From NCBI RefSeq assembly GCF_042477335.2, contig NC_091256.1:24146501-24210500 (forward strand): a DNA stretch of 64,000 bases, given 5' to 3'. This document shows positions 24,951-36,873 of the stretch, piece after piece. Source of the DNA: Ovis canadensis. Its lineage: Eukaryota; Chordata; Mammalia; Artiodactyla; Bovidae. Position 1 is the first letter of the stretch. Each line of letters opens with the position of its first letter. The translations under genes and the position numbers were made by a program. Below the pieces are notes generated by a model, which saw only the letters and a program-made list of their open reading frames with translations, was not told the origin of the DNA and searched no databases.

Positions 24951-25814
24951 TACCTGCATGTTTTATTTTTGTGGATGGACATGTAAATGGCATTGTGTCT
25001 TTAATTTCAAATTCTTCTTGTTCATTGATGGTATATAGATAAGCAATTGGCTTTTGTATATTAACCTTGTAATCTCATCCTTGCTGTAACTGCTTTTTAG
25101 TTATAACAGACTTTTTTTTTTTTCCCCAGACTCTTTTAGACTTTCCGCATAGACAGTCATGTCATCCGAGATTCTTACCTCCTTTCTTACATCCTTGTCT
25201 TGTCTTATTGCATGAGCTAAAATTCCCAGGATACTGTTGGAAAGGAATGGTGAGAAAAGTCACCCTTGCTTTATACCTGTTCTTAGTAGGAATGTTTCAA
25301 GTTTCTCACCATTAACTATGATGTTAGCTGCAGGTTTTTGTAGATATCCTTTATCAAGTTGAAGAAGTTCCCCTCTATTCCTAGTTTACATGAGAGTTTT
25401 TTTTTTTTAATCATGAATGTGTGTAGAATTCTGCACTTATTACAGTTATTGATCATATGATTTTTTAAGCTGTTATGTCTATTTTATCTTTAAAATACTG
25501 ATTATTACCCACTCAATTGCATGACCCAATATGTGGTCATATTTTTTTTTTTAAATCATCAACCTATGGGCTTTCATGGTTGACTGGATATGATGATTTG
25601 ATAAGCAGAAGTACAGAATGAGAGAAAACTTTCCTGAGATACCTCTGTAGATGATAGAAACTTTTTTTTTCTTTTCAAAAAGAGAGAAAGCTCAGATTTA
25701 GCGTTGTGTGTTTATCCTTTGTTGTCTGTGAGATTTTTATTGGAGGCATCTAGGTCATGGTTATGTACTGTTCTGGAATTTGCAGGAAATCTTTGGACTA
25801 GACAAGGTTCCATA

Positions 25815-26060
25815 TTAGTAGCTTATGAATCAAGACTATCTGAATTCAAATTCAGACTAGAGCACTTAACAGGTATCAAGAAATGGGTAAATTAATTTTA
25901 TCTTTCTAAGCCTTTTTTTCCTTCATATGTACAGTGGGATAATATCAAAATGGGTGGTTTTCAGAATTAGATTTAAATGATGCCTGTTGGGTGTTTAAAA
26001 CATAATTGGTACATGTAAAATGCTCTATATTATTATTATTATTATTATTATTCATTCTAC
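25815..26060 (+). mobile_element. MIR SINE with (ATT)n tract
   Basis: Order fits MIR: GAATTCAAATTCAGACTAGA, then a TAAATTAATTTTATCTTTC segment, then GTACAGTGGGATAATATC, then an ATT run at about 26,029-26,053. It is old and diverged. Confidence 0.65.
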
Positions 26061-27999
26061 TATTTCTAAGAGTCACTGTTTGCAGTGTAGATTAGCAGTA
26101 GGGAGACTACTTCTTTTCCTGTGAAGGATAATTGAGTGCCATGCATGTTTTCAAAATACCCCTGCTTATGTAACCTGATCACAATTGATTGTTAATACCT
26201 GACTGCAGCATTGTTAAGGAATGAATCTCAATCACTAAGGGATTTTTCTACTTTACCCTTGTGTATCTGACAAAGAAACTTGAAGTAAAACCAAATAGTG
26301 GTACTTCAGGGCTATATAATTAATGGTAGCTTAAATAAAACAGTTACTATTTTTCACACAGGTTTATAGGTAGGCATTAGCAATACAATTTCGTTGTTTA
26401 GCAATACAACCTTGTACACAGTCTTGGCCTTTCTGCTCTGCCGTCCTTAGCTTGTTGGCTTTAGTCATTATATTGCTGCCTGATGGCTACTCTAGTTTCA
26501 AATGTGTTACTGGCTTTCAAATAAGTCAGAGAGATGAATGGAAAAGATCATATAACAGCTTTCATTCTGTTCTTATCAGGAAAGCAAGCATTTTCCTAGA
26601 ACACTACCCAGACAGCTTATGTCTGACTTGGTCCAAATTGGACACATTTCGCTATACAGAAATTTAGAAAACAGGAAAGCTGCTATGTTGACTAGCTTTA
26701 AGAGTGGTTCCAACTCTGGCAAGGCATTAGAATCATCAGGAGAGCTTTAAAATGCTGATTCCAGGGTTCACTTAATTAAGTCTTGAGCTAGGCTTATTGT
26801 TGCCTTAAACAGAGTAAGGATCTTGTTTCAGTGTCCCCTTTGCAGATAATGCCCCTTGGAATTCTGTGACAAAGAAATTGCATAATAACTTAGAAATCCC
26901 TCCTGTTAGTAAGAGGTAAAGGGATAGGGTAAAATACTGTTTGAACAATTAAATGTGTTTGCCTTCAGTGGCTAATACAAACCCTGGCACATAGAGCCTG
27001 TTTAATTGGATGGCTGGATGAAATCCCAGAAATGACAGGGACCAATTCCCATGTCCATTGCTTAATGAATTTGGCTGAGGAATATGTGATCTTAAGAGAG
27101 ATTTTTATTTTCATAAGGGTATACCCCTTTACCACGTTTTTAATAGATTTTTAACAAATATTTTTATCACTTGAGAAATTTTAGATTCCTTACATTATTT
27201 TTTAAAAATCAAGCCAGGGATTGCGTTCACCCACAATGGAAAGGTGAATGGAAATGTGACAACTTATCCATGGCCAGTGAAGATTGGCCAGTCAGTTATA
27301 TGAGGCAGAAAAGCAGGTTTGGGAAAATCCCTATGCCAAATCAACTTGCAGAGTGGACAGAGGGAAAGAAGGCTGAGAAGCGGCCAGAGATCACAAAAGA
27401 GCAACATCCCTAAAGGAATGCAATGCCAACAGTTACCTTGCTGCTGACAGCTTACAACTGTAAGAACATCGGGTTTATCTAGCAACCAGAATATCAGTGG
27501 GTGATTAATGCTATAGCAGTTTTGGTGAAGACTTCTGGATAGAGTTAGAGAGTGGCTAGGTGAATGAGAATTAACTGAGGAAATGAAAAATGTAGGGTTC
27601 AGAATTCTTTCAAGATTGTTATTGAGTACATATGAAGGTGAAAGTAGTGATAAAGAATGATAGTGAGGTGGCTGGAGGAAAATGTGTGTTGGGAGGATTT
27701 TTATTCTTGAAGATGTGAGATTATTTAAATGGTGATAAGAATGTGCAAAAATAGAGGACCAAGGTGTACAGATAGGAAAGGGAATAATATATAAAGGGTA
27801 AGGCTCCTGAGGAGAGGAAGGCATGAGAATGTAATCTTTACAAAGGTCTGCTTTCAAGGGTGGCCTGTAGTTGGCATCCAAAAGTGTGAATTTCAGATTT
27901 TTCAAATTTATGCACAGAGGGGCTCACTGTGACTAAACTCTCAGTGCAAAAAAAAAAAATGTTTTGTGCTGAACATCTGCCTTCCTCCTGGGAATCTGG
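26061..27999. other. Unassigned DNA with one long antisense frame
   Basis: No repeat or exon recognised. The longest repeat-free open frame in the window lies at 27,264-27,905 on the minus strand (213 codons). Its product is rich in Ser, Leu, His and Pro, with no domain, signal peptide or motif that I recognise. The complementary strand is purine-rich, which alone lowers stop density on the minus strand. I treat it as probably spurious. Confidence 0.4.
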
Positions 28000-28330
28000 G
28001 ATCTTGGTGTGTGCTAGGCAGAATGCGCCTGCCTGAGTTGATGCCCTCTAGTAAATTCGTTGGTATTGAGACCCTGTTAGATCACATGGCACACGTCCCC
28101 ACTGATTGTTAAAGGGATTCGATGTACAGTGTAACTCCTCTGAGAGGACTCTCGGCACTTGTGTCCAGTTTCTCTGGACTTCACCTCGTTTACTTTTTCC
28201 CTTTGCTAGTTTTGCTCTGTATACTTTCCTCTGTAATAAATCATAACCTGAGCACAATTATGTGCTGAGTCTTGTGAGCCCATCTCATGAACTGTTGAAA
28301 CCTGGGGTGATCTAAGGGATCCCTGATACA
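28000..28330 (+). mobile_element. Old solitary LTR fragment
   Basis: The 3' part of a mammalian ERV-type LTR: TTGCTCTGTATACTTTCCTC, then a poly(A) signal AATAAA at about 28,233-28,238, then a U5-like segment (GTGCTGAGTCTTGTGAGCCC) and an end near CCCTGATACACC. The subfamily is not assigned and no partner LTR is seen. Confidence 0.5.
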
Positions 28331-28628
28331 CCATGAGATGGGAGGCACAGGTCGTGGTAGAAGGTGAAGATGCCTGTTCCACTGTGAGTGGTGAACAGGG
28401 AGAGTGTCAGGAGGATGGATTTTATTAAAGAAAGCTGAGGGTATTTGTTTTGGCTAGCTACTTGATGAAAGGGAATGAGGAAACTTTAGAATAAGACATT
28501 TGAAAAAAGAAAGTAGGCTAAAACAATCTGTTTAGATTGAGAGATCTAATTAGAAAAATCTAAATAGATTGCCAGTGAGTACTTGTAGCCTGGCTTCATG
28601 TGATACTGTGAATTTATAAGAAAGTAGT

Positions 28629-28660
28629 TCTGTGTGTGTGTGTATGTGTGTGTGTGTGCA
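28629..28660 (+). repeat. (GT)n microsatellite
   Basis: GT repeats with one interruption (TATG). Confidence 0.95.
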
Positions 28661-28917
28661 CATACACTAATCTAGCAGTTCTGAGAATCCATAGCAGCTC
28701 AGAGGAGTTGTGGTTGAACTGTGTCAAGGTCAGTTCTTTACTAAGTATTTGCCATGTCATGAAGGTCAGGACATTTATAAGAAAACAATTTATGGGCATT
28801 TCTAGGAATGAAAATGGATCAAGGGAGGGTCTTACAGTTTTCCAGGAACATATAGAAAAAGTGATGTTCCTATGAGGAAGACTAGAATAAACTACAGAAA
28901 GATTACAAGTAAGAAAG

Positions 28918-31513
28918 GCTGTGAGCAGTCCCAAGATGGCAGAGAAATAGGATGGGGAGACCACTTTCTTCCCCACAAACTCATCAAAAGATCATTTGGA
29001 TGCTGAGCAACTTCCACAAAACAACTTCTGAACACTGGTGGAGGACACCAGGCACCCAGAAAGGCAGTCCATTCTCTTTGGAAGGAGTTAGGACAAAATA
29101 TAAAAGAGAAAAAGAGAGAAAAAGGAGTTAGAGACCTGGGGAGAGAGTCATGAAAGAGGAGAAGTTTCCACACAGTAGGAAGCCCTCTCACAGGTGGATC
29201 TGCGGGGAGTTTCAGAACCTCAGAGGGCAACAGAACCAGGAGACAGAAAGGAAAAAAAAAAAAAAGAATACATGCCTAACTGCAACTGCCAGCAGAGAAG
29301 TAGCCCAGATGCTCGCATCTGCCAGTGAGCGAGAGCTGGGCAGTGAGGTGCAGGCTGCATCATCAGCGCTTAGGGTAAGACTGGGTCTGAATGCCCCGAG
29401 GACAGTCTGAGGGAACTAACATGAGATAGCAAATCAAACTGTGGGATTGCCAGAGAGAGGAAAACAAAAAAACAAACTTTCCTGTGAAAGGCTCTAACCT
29501 AATGCGCAGGCTGGCCTGTTTATGGAACAAAGGATGGAGCGAATACCAAAGGAGAGCTAGCTGGCTGCGTACAGGCCCCTTCCTGTACCCCTTAACCCCA
29601 CACCGAGGTAGAGAGGCAGGCGTGTGACAGCCAGAGCTGAAGGCACGGGGCTGCTCCAATCTTGCCCCCAGAGACAGCATCTTCCACCAAACTGTGAGCA
29701 GGCTCCCAGCTGCTAACCACGTCTTCCTGAGATCTTGAATGATTGACATCCACCAAGAGGGTCGCAGCCCGAAATCAGCTCCCCAGAGGAGACAAATGGC
29801 ACACCTGAGATGGTGCTCTCACAGCACACGTGGAAAACAGAGCAGCTGGGACTGGGGAGATGATTAAGATGCATGGCCCACCTGGAAAGTGCACTCACCA
29901 ATCACCTGGTCGCCTAAGTTGCTCAGACCTGGGAAGGGCACAAAATGCAAGGCCCACTTCGGACAGTGCCCTTGCAGAGAATCCTGGAGCCTGAGCAGTG
30001 TAGACCTGAGAAGCATGTGCTGCCAAGAGCTGGGGCAAACCCAGTGTGGTCCATATACTGTGAGCACTCCCCACACATGCCAGCGATATTTGTTTGCAGT
30101 GTCCCTCCCTCCCCACAACACAACAGAACCAGTGAGCCTAAGTAAATGACCGCGTTCACCTCCTTGTGTTAGGGTGGAAATTAGACACTGAAGAGACTAG
30201 CAAAGAAAGGAAGTCAAAATAAAGAAGAGGGAACTGCTCTGGAAGTAGCAGGTGCAACAGATTAAAACTCTGTAGTTAACATTGACTGGGCACTTGGAGG
30301 GGGACTCTATGGACCTTGAAAATAAGTACAAGCGGGGACAAGGAACTATCTGACACTGAAATGACCCCACACTGTCCACAACAGTTCCAGAGAAATTCCT
30401 GGATATATTTTTATTATTATCACTTTTTAATTTTTTAAAAAAATTTAAGTCCTTTATTACTCCTTTAATTTTCATTTTTTATAACCTATTATTACCTTGG
30501 AAAAAAAGACCCTATTTTTAAAGGAAAATTTCATATATATATATATACACATTTATATTTCAATTTTGTGATTGATTTTGTTTTGTATTTTTTATATTGT
30601 ATTTTTGAGAGTCTAACCTCTATTCTACATTTTTAATATTTTCTTTTTGATATTTGTTATTAATTTTGTACCTTTAAGAATATAATCTTCAGTATCCATT
30701 TTCACTTAGGGATGTAATTACTGGCTTGATTACTCCCTCCCCTTTTGACTGTCCATTTTCTCCCTCAGGTCATCTATATCTCCTCCCTCCCTCTTCTCTT
30801 CTCTACTTTGTGAATCTCTCTGGGTATTCTGGGCTGTGGAGAATGGTTAGGGAACTGGTTACTGGCTAGATTGGCCTCTCCCCTTTGACTCCCCCTCTTC
30901 TTCTCCTGGTCACCCCTATCTCCCTCCTCCCTGTTCTCTATGTAACTCTGTGTATCTCTCTGGATGTCCCTCATTGTGGAGAGTTTTTCACTATTAACGT
31001 AGACGTTTTATCATCTGTGCTGTATGGATGAAGTCTTGAGGCTACTATAAGCGAAGGACTGGAACCCAAAGGCAGGAGGCTTAACTCCAAAACTTGAGAA
31101 CATCAGAGAAATGCTGATTCAAGGGAACATCAACAGACAAGAGTTCACCCAAAAGTCTCCATACCTACACTAAAACCAAGCTCCATCCAAGAGCCAACAA
31201 GTTCCAATGCAAGACATACCATGCTAATTCTCCAGCAAAGCAGGAACACACCTCTGAGCATTAAAAGACAGGCTGCCCAAAGCCATGCCAAACCCATAAA
31301 CATCCAAAAGTCCACTACTGGACACTTCACTTCACTCCAGAGAGAAAAGATCCAGTTCTACCCACCAGAACACAGACACAAGCTCTCCCAACCAGGAAAC
31401 CTTGACACAGCACTAGTTCAACCCCACCTACAGGGAGCAGGCTCCACAATAAAGAGGAACCATGAACTTCCAGTCTACAGAAGAGGCACCCCAAACACAG
31501 CAATCTAAACAAA
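28918..31513 (+). promoter_or_regulatory. L1 5'UTR / internal promoter region
   Basis: Starts with a CCAAGATGGCAGAGAAATAG segment, as ruminant L1 5' ends do. It has a GC-richer, low-stop part at 29,480-30,150 with overlapping frames on both strands, then T-rich sequence at 30,400-30,720 with an AT run at 30,534-30,547. Imperfect repeats of a TCTCCCTC/TTCTCTTCTC block follow at 30,760-30,970, then the purine-rich leader to ORF1. L1 5'UTRs carry internal Pol II promoters; activity of this decayed copy is not shown. The short frames here are chance frames. Confidence 0.7.
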
Positions 31514-32431
31514 ATGAAAAGGCAGAGACATATTCATCAGGTAAAGGAACATGATAAATACCCACCAAACCAAACCAAAGAGGAGGAGATATGGAGTCTA
31601 CCTGCAAAAGAATTCAGAATAATGATAGAAAGGCGATCCAAAATCTTGAAAACAAAATGGAGTTACAGATAAATAGAGACAAGGATTGAGCAGATGCAAG
31701 AAATCTTTAACAAGGACCTAGAAGAAATAAAGAACAATCAATCAATAATGAATAATGCAATAACTGAGATCAAAAGCACTCTGGAGGGAATCAACAGCAG
31801 AATAACTGAGACAGAAGAGAGGATAAGGGAGGCAGAAGATAGAATAGTGAAAATAAATGAAGCAGAGAGGAAAAAAGAATTAAAAGTAATGAGGACAACA
31901 TCAGAGACCTCTGGGACAATGTCAGATGCCCCAACACTCAAATCATAGGTGTCCCAGAAGAAGAAGACAAAAAGAACGGGCATGAGAAAATACTTAAGGA
32001 GGTGATAGTTGAAAACTCCCCTATTATGGGGAAGGAAATAGGCACCCAAGTCCAGGAAACCCAGAGAATCCCCAACAGGATAAACCCAAGACAAAACAAC
32101 CAAGACACACATTAATCAAATGAACGAAGATCAAACACAAAGAGCAAATATTAAAAGCAGCAAGGGGAAAGCAAACAAACAAACAAACACACAAGGGGAT
32201 CCCCATACGGATAACAGCTGATCTTTCAATAGAAACTCCTCAGGCCAGAAGGGAATAGCAGGACATACTTAAAGTGACAGAAGAGAAAAACCTACAACAC
32301 AGATTACTATACCCAGCAAGCATCTCATTCAAATATGAAGGAGAAATCAAAAGCGTACAGACAAGCAAAAGCTGAGAGAATTCAGCACCACCAAACCAGC
32401 TCTTCAACAAATGCTGAAGGATTCTCTCTAG
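31514..32431 (+). pseudogene. L1 ORF1 (RNA-binding chaperone), broken
   Basis: ORF1p is a coiled-coil RNA chaperone that coats L1 RNA in the RNP. The start ATG at 31,514 follows AATCTAAACAAA, and the stop TAG is at 32,429-32,431, giving 918 bp, about the expected length. A coiled-coil block with heptad-like pattern (NNAITEIKSTLEGINSRITE) spans 31,694-31,900. After a frame change, the RRM-type region IIGVPEEEDKKNGHEKILK lies at about 31,943-32,000, followed by a C-terminal block near 32,205-32,425 in yet another frame. Several shifts and a stop prevent a full product. Confidence 0.85.
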
Positions 32432-32482
32432 ACAGGAAACACAGAAAAGGGTTATAAAATCGAACCCAGAACAACAAAGTAA

Positions 32483-35400
32483 ATGGCAACGGGATCATAG
32501 TTAACAATAAATACCTTAAATATAAATGGGTTGAATGCCCCAACCAAAAGACAAAGACTGGCTGAATGGATACAAAAACAAGACCCCTACAAGAGACCCG
32601 CCTCAAACCAAGGGACACATGCAGTCTGAAAGTGAAGGGATGGAAAAAGCTATTTCATGCAAAATGGAGACCAAAAGAAAGCAGGAGTAGCAGTACTCAT
32701 ATCAGATAAAATAGATTTATGAAATAGAGACCATGAAAAGAGACAAAGAAGGACGCTACATAATGATCAAAGGATCAATCCAAGAAGAAGATATAACAAT
32801 AAATATATATGCACCCAACATAGGAACACCTCAGTATCTAAGGCAAAGGCTAACAAGTATGAAAGGGGAAATTAACAGTAACACAATAACAGTGAGAGAA
32901 TTTAATATCCCACTCATATCTATGGATAGATCAACCAAGCAGAAAATTAGCAAGGGAATACAAACTTTAAATGATACAATGGACCAGTTAGATCTCATTG
33001 ATATCTATAGGACATTTCACCCCAAAACAATGCATTTCACCTTTTTCCTCAAGTGTATATGGAACATTCTCCAGGATAGATCATAATCCAGGCCATAAAT
33101 CTAGCCTTGGTAAATTCAAAAAATTGAAAGAATTTCAAGTGTCTTTTCTGATCACAGTGTGGTGAAATTAGATGTCAACTACAGGAAGAAAAAAAAAAAA
33201 CTATTAAAAATACAAACAGATGGAGGCTAAACAACATGCTTCTAAATAACCTACAAATCATGGAAGAAATAAAAAAAGGAAATCAAAATATGCATGGAAA
33301 CAATTGAAAATGAAAACACTACAACCCAAACCTACAGGATTCAGTAAAGGCAGTGCTAAGAGGAAGGTTCATAGCAATACAAGCTTACCTTGAGAAACAA
33401 GAGAAAATTCAAATAAATAATCTAACTTCACACCCAAAGCCACTAGAAAAAGAAGTGAAGAACCCAAAAGTGAGTAGAAGTAAAGGAATCATAGAAATCA
33501 AAGCAGAGATAAATGAAAAAGAAATGAAGGAGACTATAGCAAAAATCAACAAAAGGTTCTTTGAGAAGATAAATAAAATAGACACACCATTAGCCAGATT
33601 CATCAAGAAAAAAAGGGAGAAGAATCAAGTCAACAAAATTAGAAGTGAAATTGGAAAAATCACAACAGACAACACAAAAATGCAAAGGATCATTAAAGAC
33701 TACTATCAGCAACTAAATGCCAATAAAATGGACAATTGGGAAGAGATGGACAAATTCTTAGAAAAGTATAACCTTCCAAAACTGAACAAGGAAGAAATAG
33801 ATAATCTTAACAGACTCATTACAAGCATAAAAATCAAAACTGTACTCAATATTCTTCCAACAAACAAAAGCCCAGGACCAGACATCTTCATGGATGAATT
33901 CTACCAAAATTTAGAGGAGCTAACAACTGTCTACTCAAACTCTTCCAGAACATTGCAGAGGAAGGTAATCTCCCACTCATTCCATAAGGCCACCATCACC
34001 CTAATACCAAAACTAGATAAAGATGCCACAAAAAAGAAAACTACAGGCCAATATAAGAAATGAACATTGATGCAAAAATCCTCAATAAAATTCTGACAAA
34101 TATAATCCATCGACATATTAAAAAGATCATACATCATGAACAAATGGGCTTATCCCAGGGAGGCAAGGATTCTTCAGTATTTGGAAATAAATCAATGTGC
34201 AACACCATATTAACAAATTAAAAGATAAAAGTCATGTGATTATCTCAATGGATGCAGAGGAAAGCCTTTGACAGAATTCAACACCCACTTATGATTAAAA
34301 AGTCTCCAGAAGGCAAATTTCTGGATGAAAGTTCCTTCCTTTCTGAGGAAGGAACATACCTCAACAGAATTAAAGCCATATTCAATAAACCCACAGCAAA
34401 CATCATCCTCAATGCCAAAAAGTGAAAGCATTTCCTCTAATATCAGGAATAAGACAAAGGTGCCCACTCCCACCACTACTATTCAACATAGTTTTGGAAG
34501 CCCTAGCCACAGAAATGAGAGAAGAAAAAGAAATACAAGGAATTCAGATTGGAAAAGAAGAAGTAAAACTCTCATGGTTTGCAGATGACATGATCTTCTA
34601 CATCAGTTCAGTTCAGTTCAGTCGCTTAGTTGTGTCTGACTCTTTGAGACCCCATGAATCACAGCATGCCAGGCCTCCCTGTCCACCACCAACTCCTAGA
34701 GTTCACTCAGAGTTGCATCCATCGAGTCCATGATGCCATCCAGCCATCTCATCCTCTGTCGTCCCCTTCTCCTCCTGCCCCCAATCCCTCCCAGCAGCAG
34801 TCTTTTCCAATGAGTCAGCTCTTCACATGAGGCAGCCAAAGTACTGGAGTTTCAGCTTTAGCATCATTCCTTCCAAAGAAATTGCAGGGCTTATCTCCTT
34901 CAGAATGGACTGGTTGGGTCTCCTTGTAGTCCAAGGGACTCTCAAGAGTCTTCTCCAACACCACAGTTCAAAAGCATCAATTCTTCGGCATTCAGCTTTC
35001 TTCACAGTCCAACTTTCACATCCATGCATAACCACTGGAAAAACCATAGCCTTGACTAGACAGACCTTTGTTGGCAAAGTAATGTCTCTGCTTTTCAATA
35101 TGCTATCTACATTGGTCATAACTTTTCTTTCAAGGAGTAAGCATGTTTTAATTTCATGGCTGCAGTCACCATCTGCAGTGATTTTGGAGCCCAAGAAAAC
35201 CCTAAAGTACCACAAGAAAGTTACTAGAGCTGATCAATGAATATAGCAAAGTTGCAGGATATAAAATAAATACACACATTCCTTGCATTCCTATACCCTA
35301 ACAATGAGAAAACAGAAAGAGAAATTAAGAAAACTATCCCATTCACCATTGCAACAAAAAGAATAAAATACTTAGGAATTAATTTATCTAAAGAAAGAAA

Positions 35401-36873
35401 AGATCTATATATAGGAAACTATAAAACACTGATGAAAGAAATCAAAGATGACACAAATAGATGGAGAAATATACCATGCTCATGAGTTGGAAGAGTCAAT
35501 ATAGTGAAAGTGAGTATTCTACACAAAGAAATATATAGGTTCCCTGTCAAGCTACCAATGGTATTTTTCACAGAACTAGACAAATAATTTCACAATTTGT
35601 ATGGAAACACAAAAAAACCTCAAATAGCCAAAGCAATTTTGAGAAAGAAGAGTGGAACTGGAGGAATAAACCTGCCTGATTTCAGACTATAATACAGAGC
35701 TACAGTCATCAAGATAGTATGGTACTGGCACAAAGATAGAAATAAAGATCAATGGAACAAAATAGAAAGCCCAGAGATAGATCCATGCACCTATGGACAA
35801 CTTATCTTTGACAAAGAAAGCAAAACTTTGCAATGGAAAAAAGACAACCTCTTCAACAAGTTGTGCTGGGGATACTGGTCAATCACCTGTAAAAAATGAA
35901 ACTAGAACACTTTCTAACACCATGCACAAAAATAAACTCAAAATGGATTAAAGATCTAAATGTAAGATCAGAAACTATAAAACTCCTAGAGGAAAACATA
36001 GGCAAAACACTCTCTGACATAAATCACAGCAAGATCCTCTATGACCCACCTCCCAGAGTAATGGACATGAAAGTAAAAAAACAAATGGGACCTAATTAAA
36101 CTTAAAAGCTTTTTCACAATGATGGAGACTATAAGCAAGGTGAAAAGACAGCTTTCAGAATCGAAGAAAATAGTAGCAAACAAAACAACTGATGAAGAAT
36201 TAATCTCCAAAATATACACACAGCTCATGCAGCTCAATACCAGAAATATAAAGGACCCAATCAACAAATGGGCCAAAGAACTAAACAGACATTTCTCCAT
36301 GGAAGACATACAGATGGCTAACAAACACACGAAAAGATGCTCAACATCACTCATTATCAGAGAAATGCAAATCAAAACCACAGTGAGGTACCATCCCATG
36401 CCAGTCAGAATGGCTGCTATCAAAATGTCTACAAATAAACGCTGGGGAGGGTGCGGAGAAAAGGCAACCCTCTTACACTGTTGGTGAGATTACAGACTAG
36501 CAGAGCCACTATAGAGAATAGTGTGGAGATTCCTTAAAAACCTGGAAATAGAACTGCCGTATGACTCAGCAATCCCACTGCTGGGTATACACACAGAGGA
36601 AACCATAATTAAAAGAGAGATGTGTACCCCAATGTTCATTGCAGCAATGTTTACAATAGCTAGGACATGGAAGCAAGCTAGATGTCCATCAGCAGATGAA
36701 TGGATAAGAAAATTGTAGTACATATATACAATGGAATATTACGCATTATTAAAAAAAAACACATTTTAGTCAGTTCTAATGAGGTGGATGAAGCTGCAGC
36801 CTATTATACAGAGTGAAGTAAGTCAGAAAGGAAAACATCAATACAGTATATTAATGCACATATATGGAATTTA
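32483..36873 (+). pseudogene. L1 ORF2 (endonuclease-RT), broken and split by BovB
   Basis: The start is probably the ATG at 32,483, in frame with the ...NGLNAPTKRQ-type endonuclease opening just downstream. Then comes an APE-like block with INIYAPNIGTPQY and a degraded metal-binding segment (32,733-33,086). The linker and RT start at 33,353-34,063 (NKSPGPDIFMDEFYQ, ATITLIPKLDKDATKK). The RT catalytic box lies in the context [10 protein letters not shown], immediately before the BovB insertion. After 35,203 the post-RT region continues (36,119-36,487), and the protein ends at IYGI. The TAG stop is split: its TA is at 36,872-36,873 and its G at 38,117, because another L1 landed there. Many frameshifts. 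Confidence 0.87.
34603..35202 (-). mobile_element. 5'-truncated BovB inserted in L1 ORF2
   Basis: The last 600 bp of BovB. L1 reads TTCTACAT before it and AGAAAACCCTAAAG after it. At the truncated side, BovB and L1 share AGAAAA, so the 5' junction has microhomology. It removed nothing obvious from L1. The BovB tail frame on the minus strand (34,823-35,215) is open for 130 codons but incomplete. Confidence 0.95.

Larger units (their letters stand above)
22060..25590 (-). mobile_element. Old L1 (L1MA-like), composite, hit three times
   Basis: Read on the minus strand, this runs from ORF2 sequence near 25,590 to a 3' region near 22,070. Landmarks in plus orientation: TATCCACCATTACAGTATCA (22,323), CTGTCTTCCAAAGTGGCTGT (23,519), TTAATTTGCATTTCCCTGAT (23,645) and TGTATCAGATGTATC (23,816). 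It is much more decayed than the ruminant L1s. A BovB (22,463-22,915), a SINE (23,251-23,470) and another BovB (24,646-24,950) interrupt it, and the L1 reads on across each. No open frame remains. Confidence 0.8.

Noticed and set aside
29363..30159. Many overlapping frames on both strands
   Set aside because: All lie in the L1 5'UTR, whose higher GC and low stop density produce chance frames; no domain is visible.
33353..34063. 236-codon frame, the longest in the window
   Set aside because: It is L1 ORF2 linker and RT sequence in a broken element, not a host gene.
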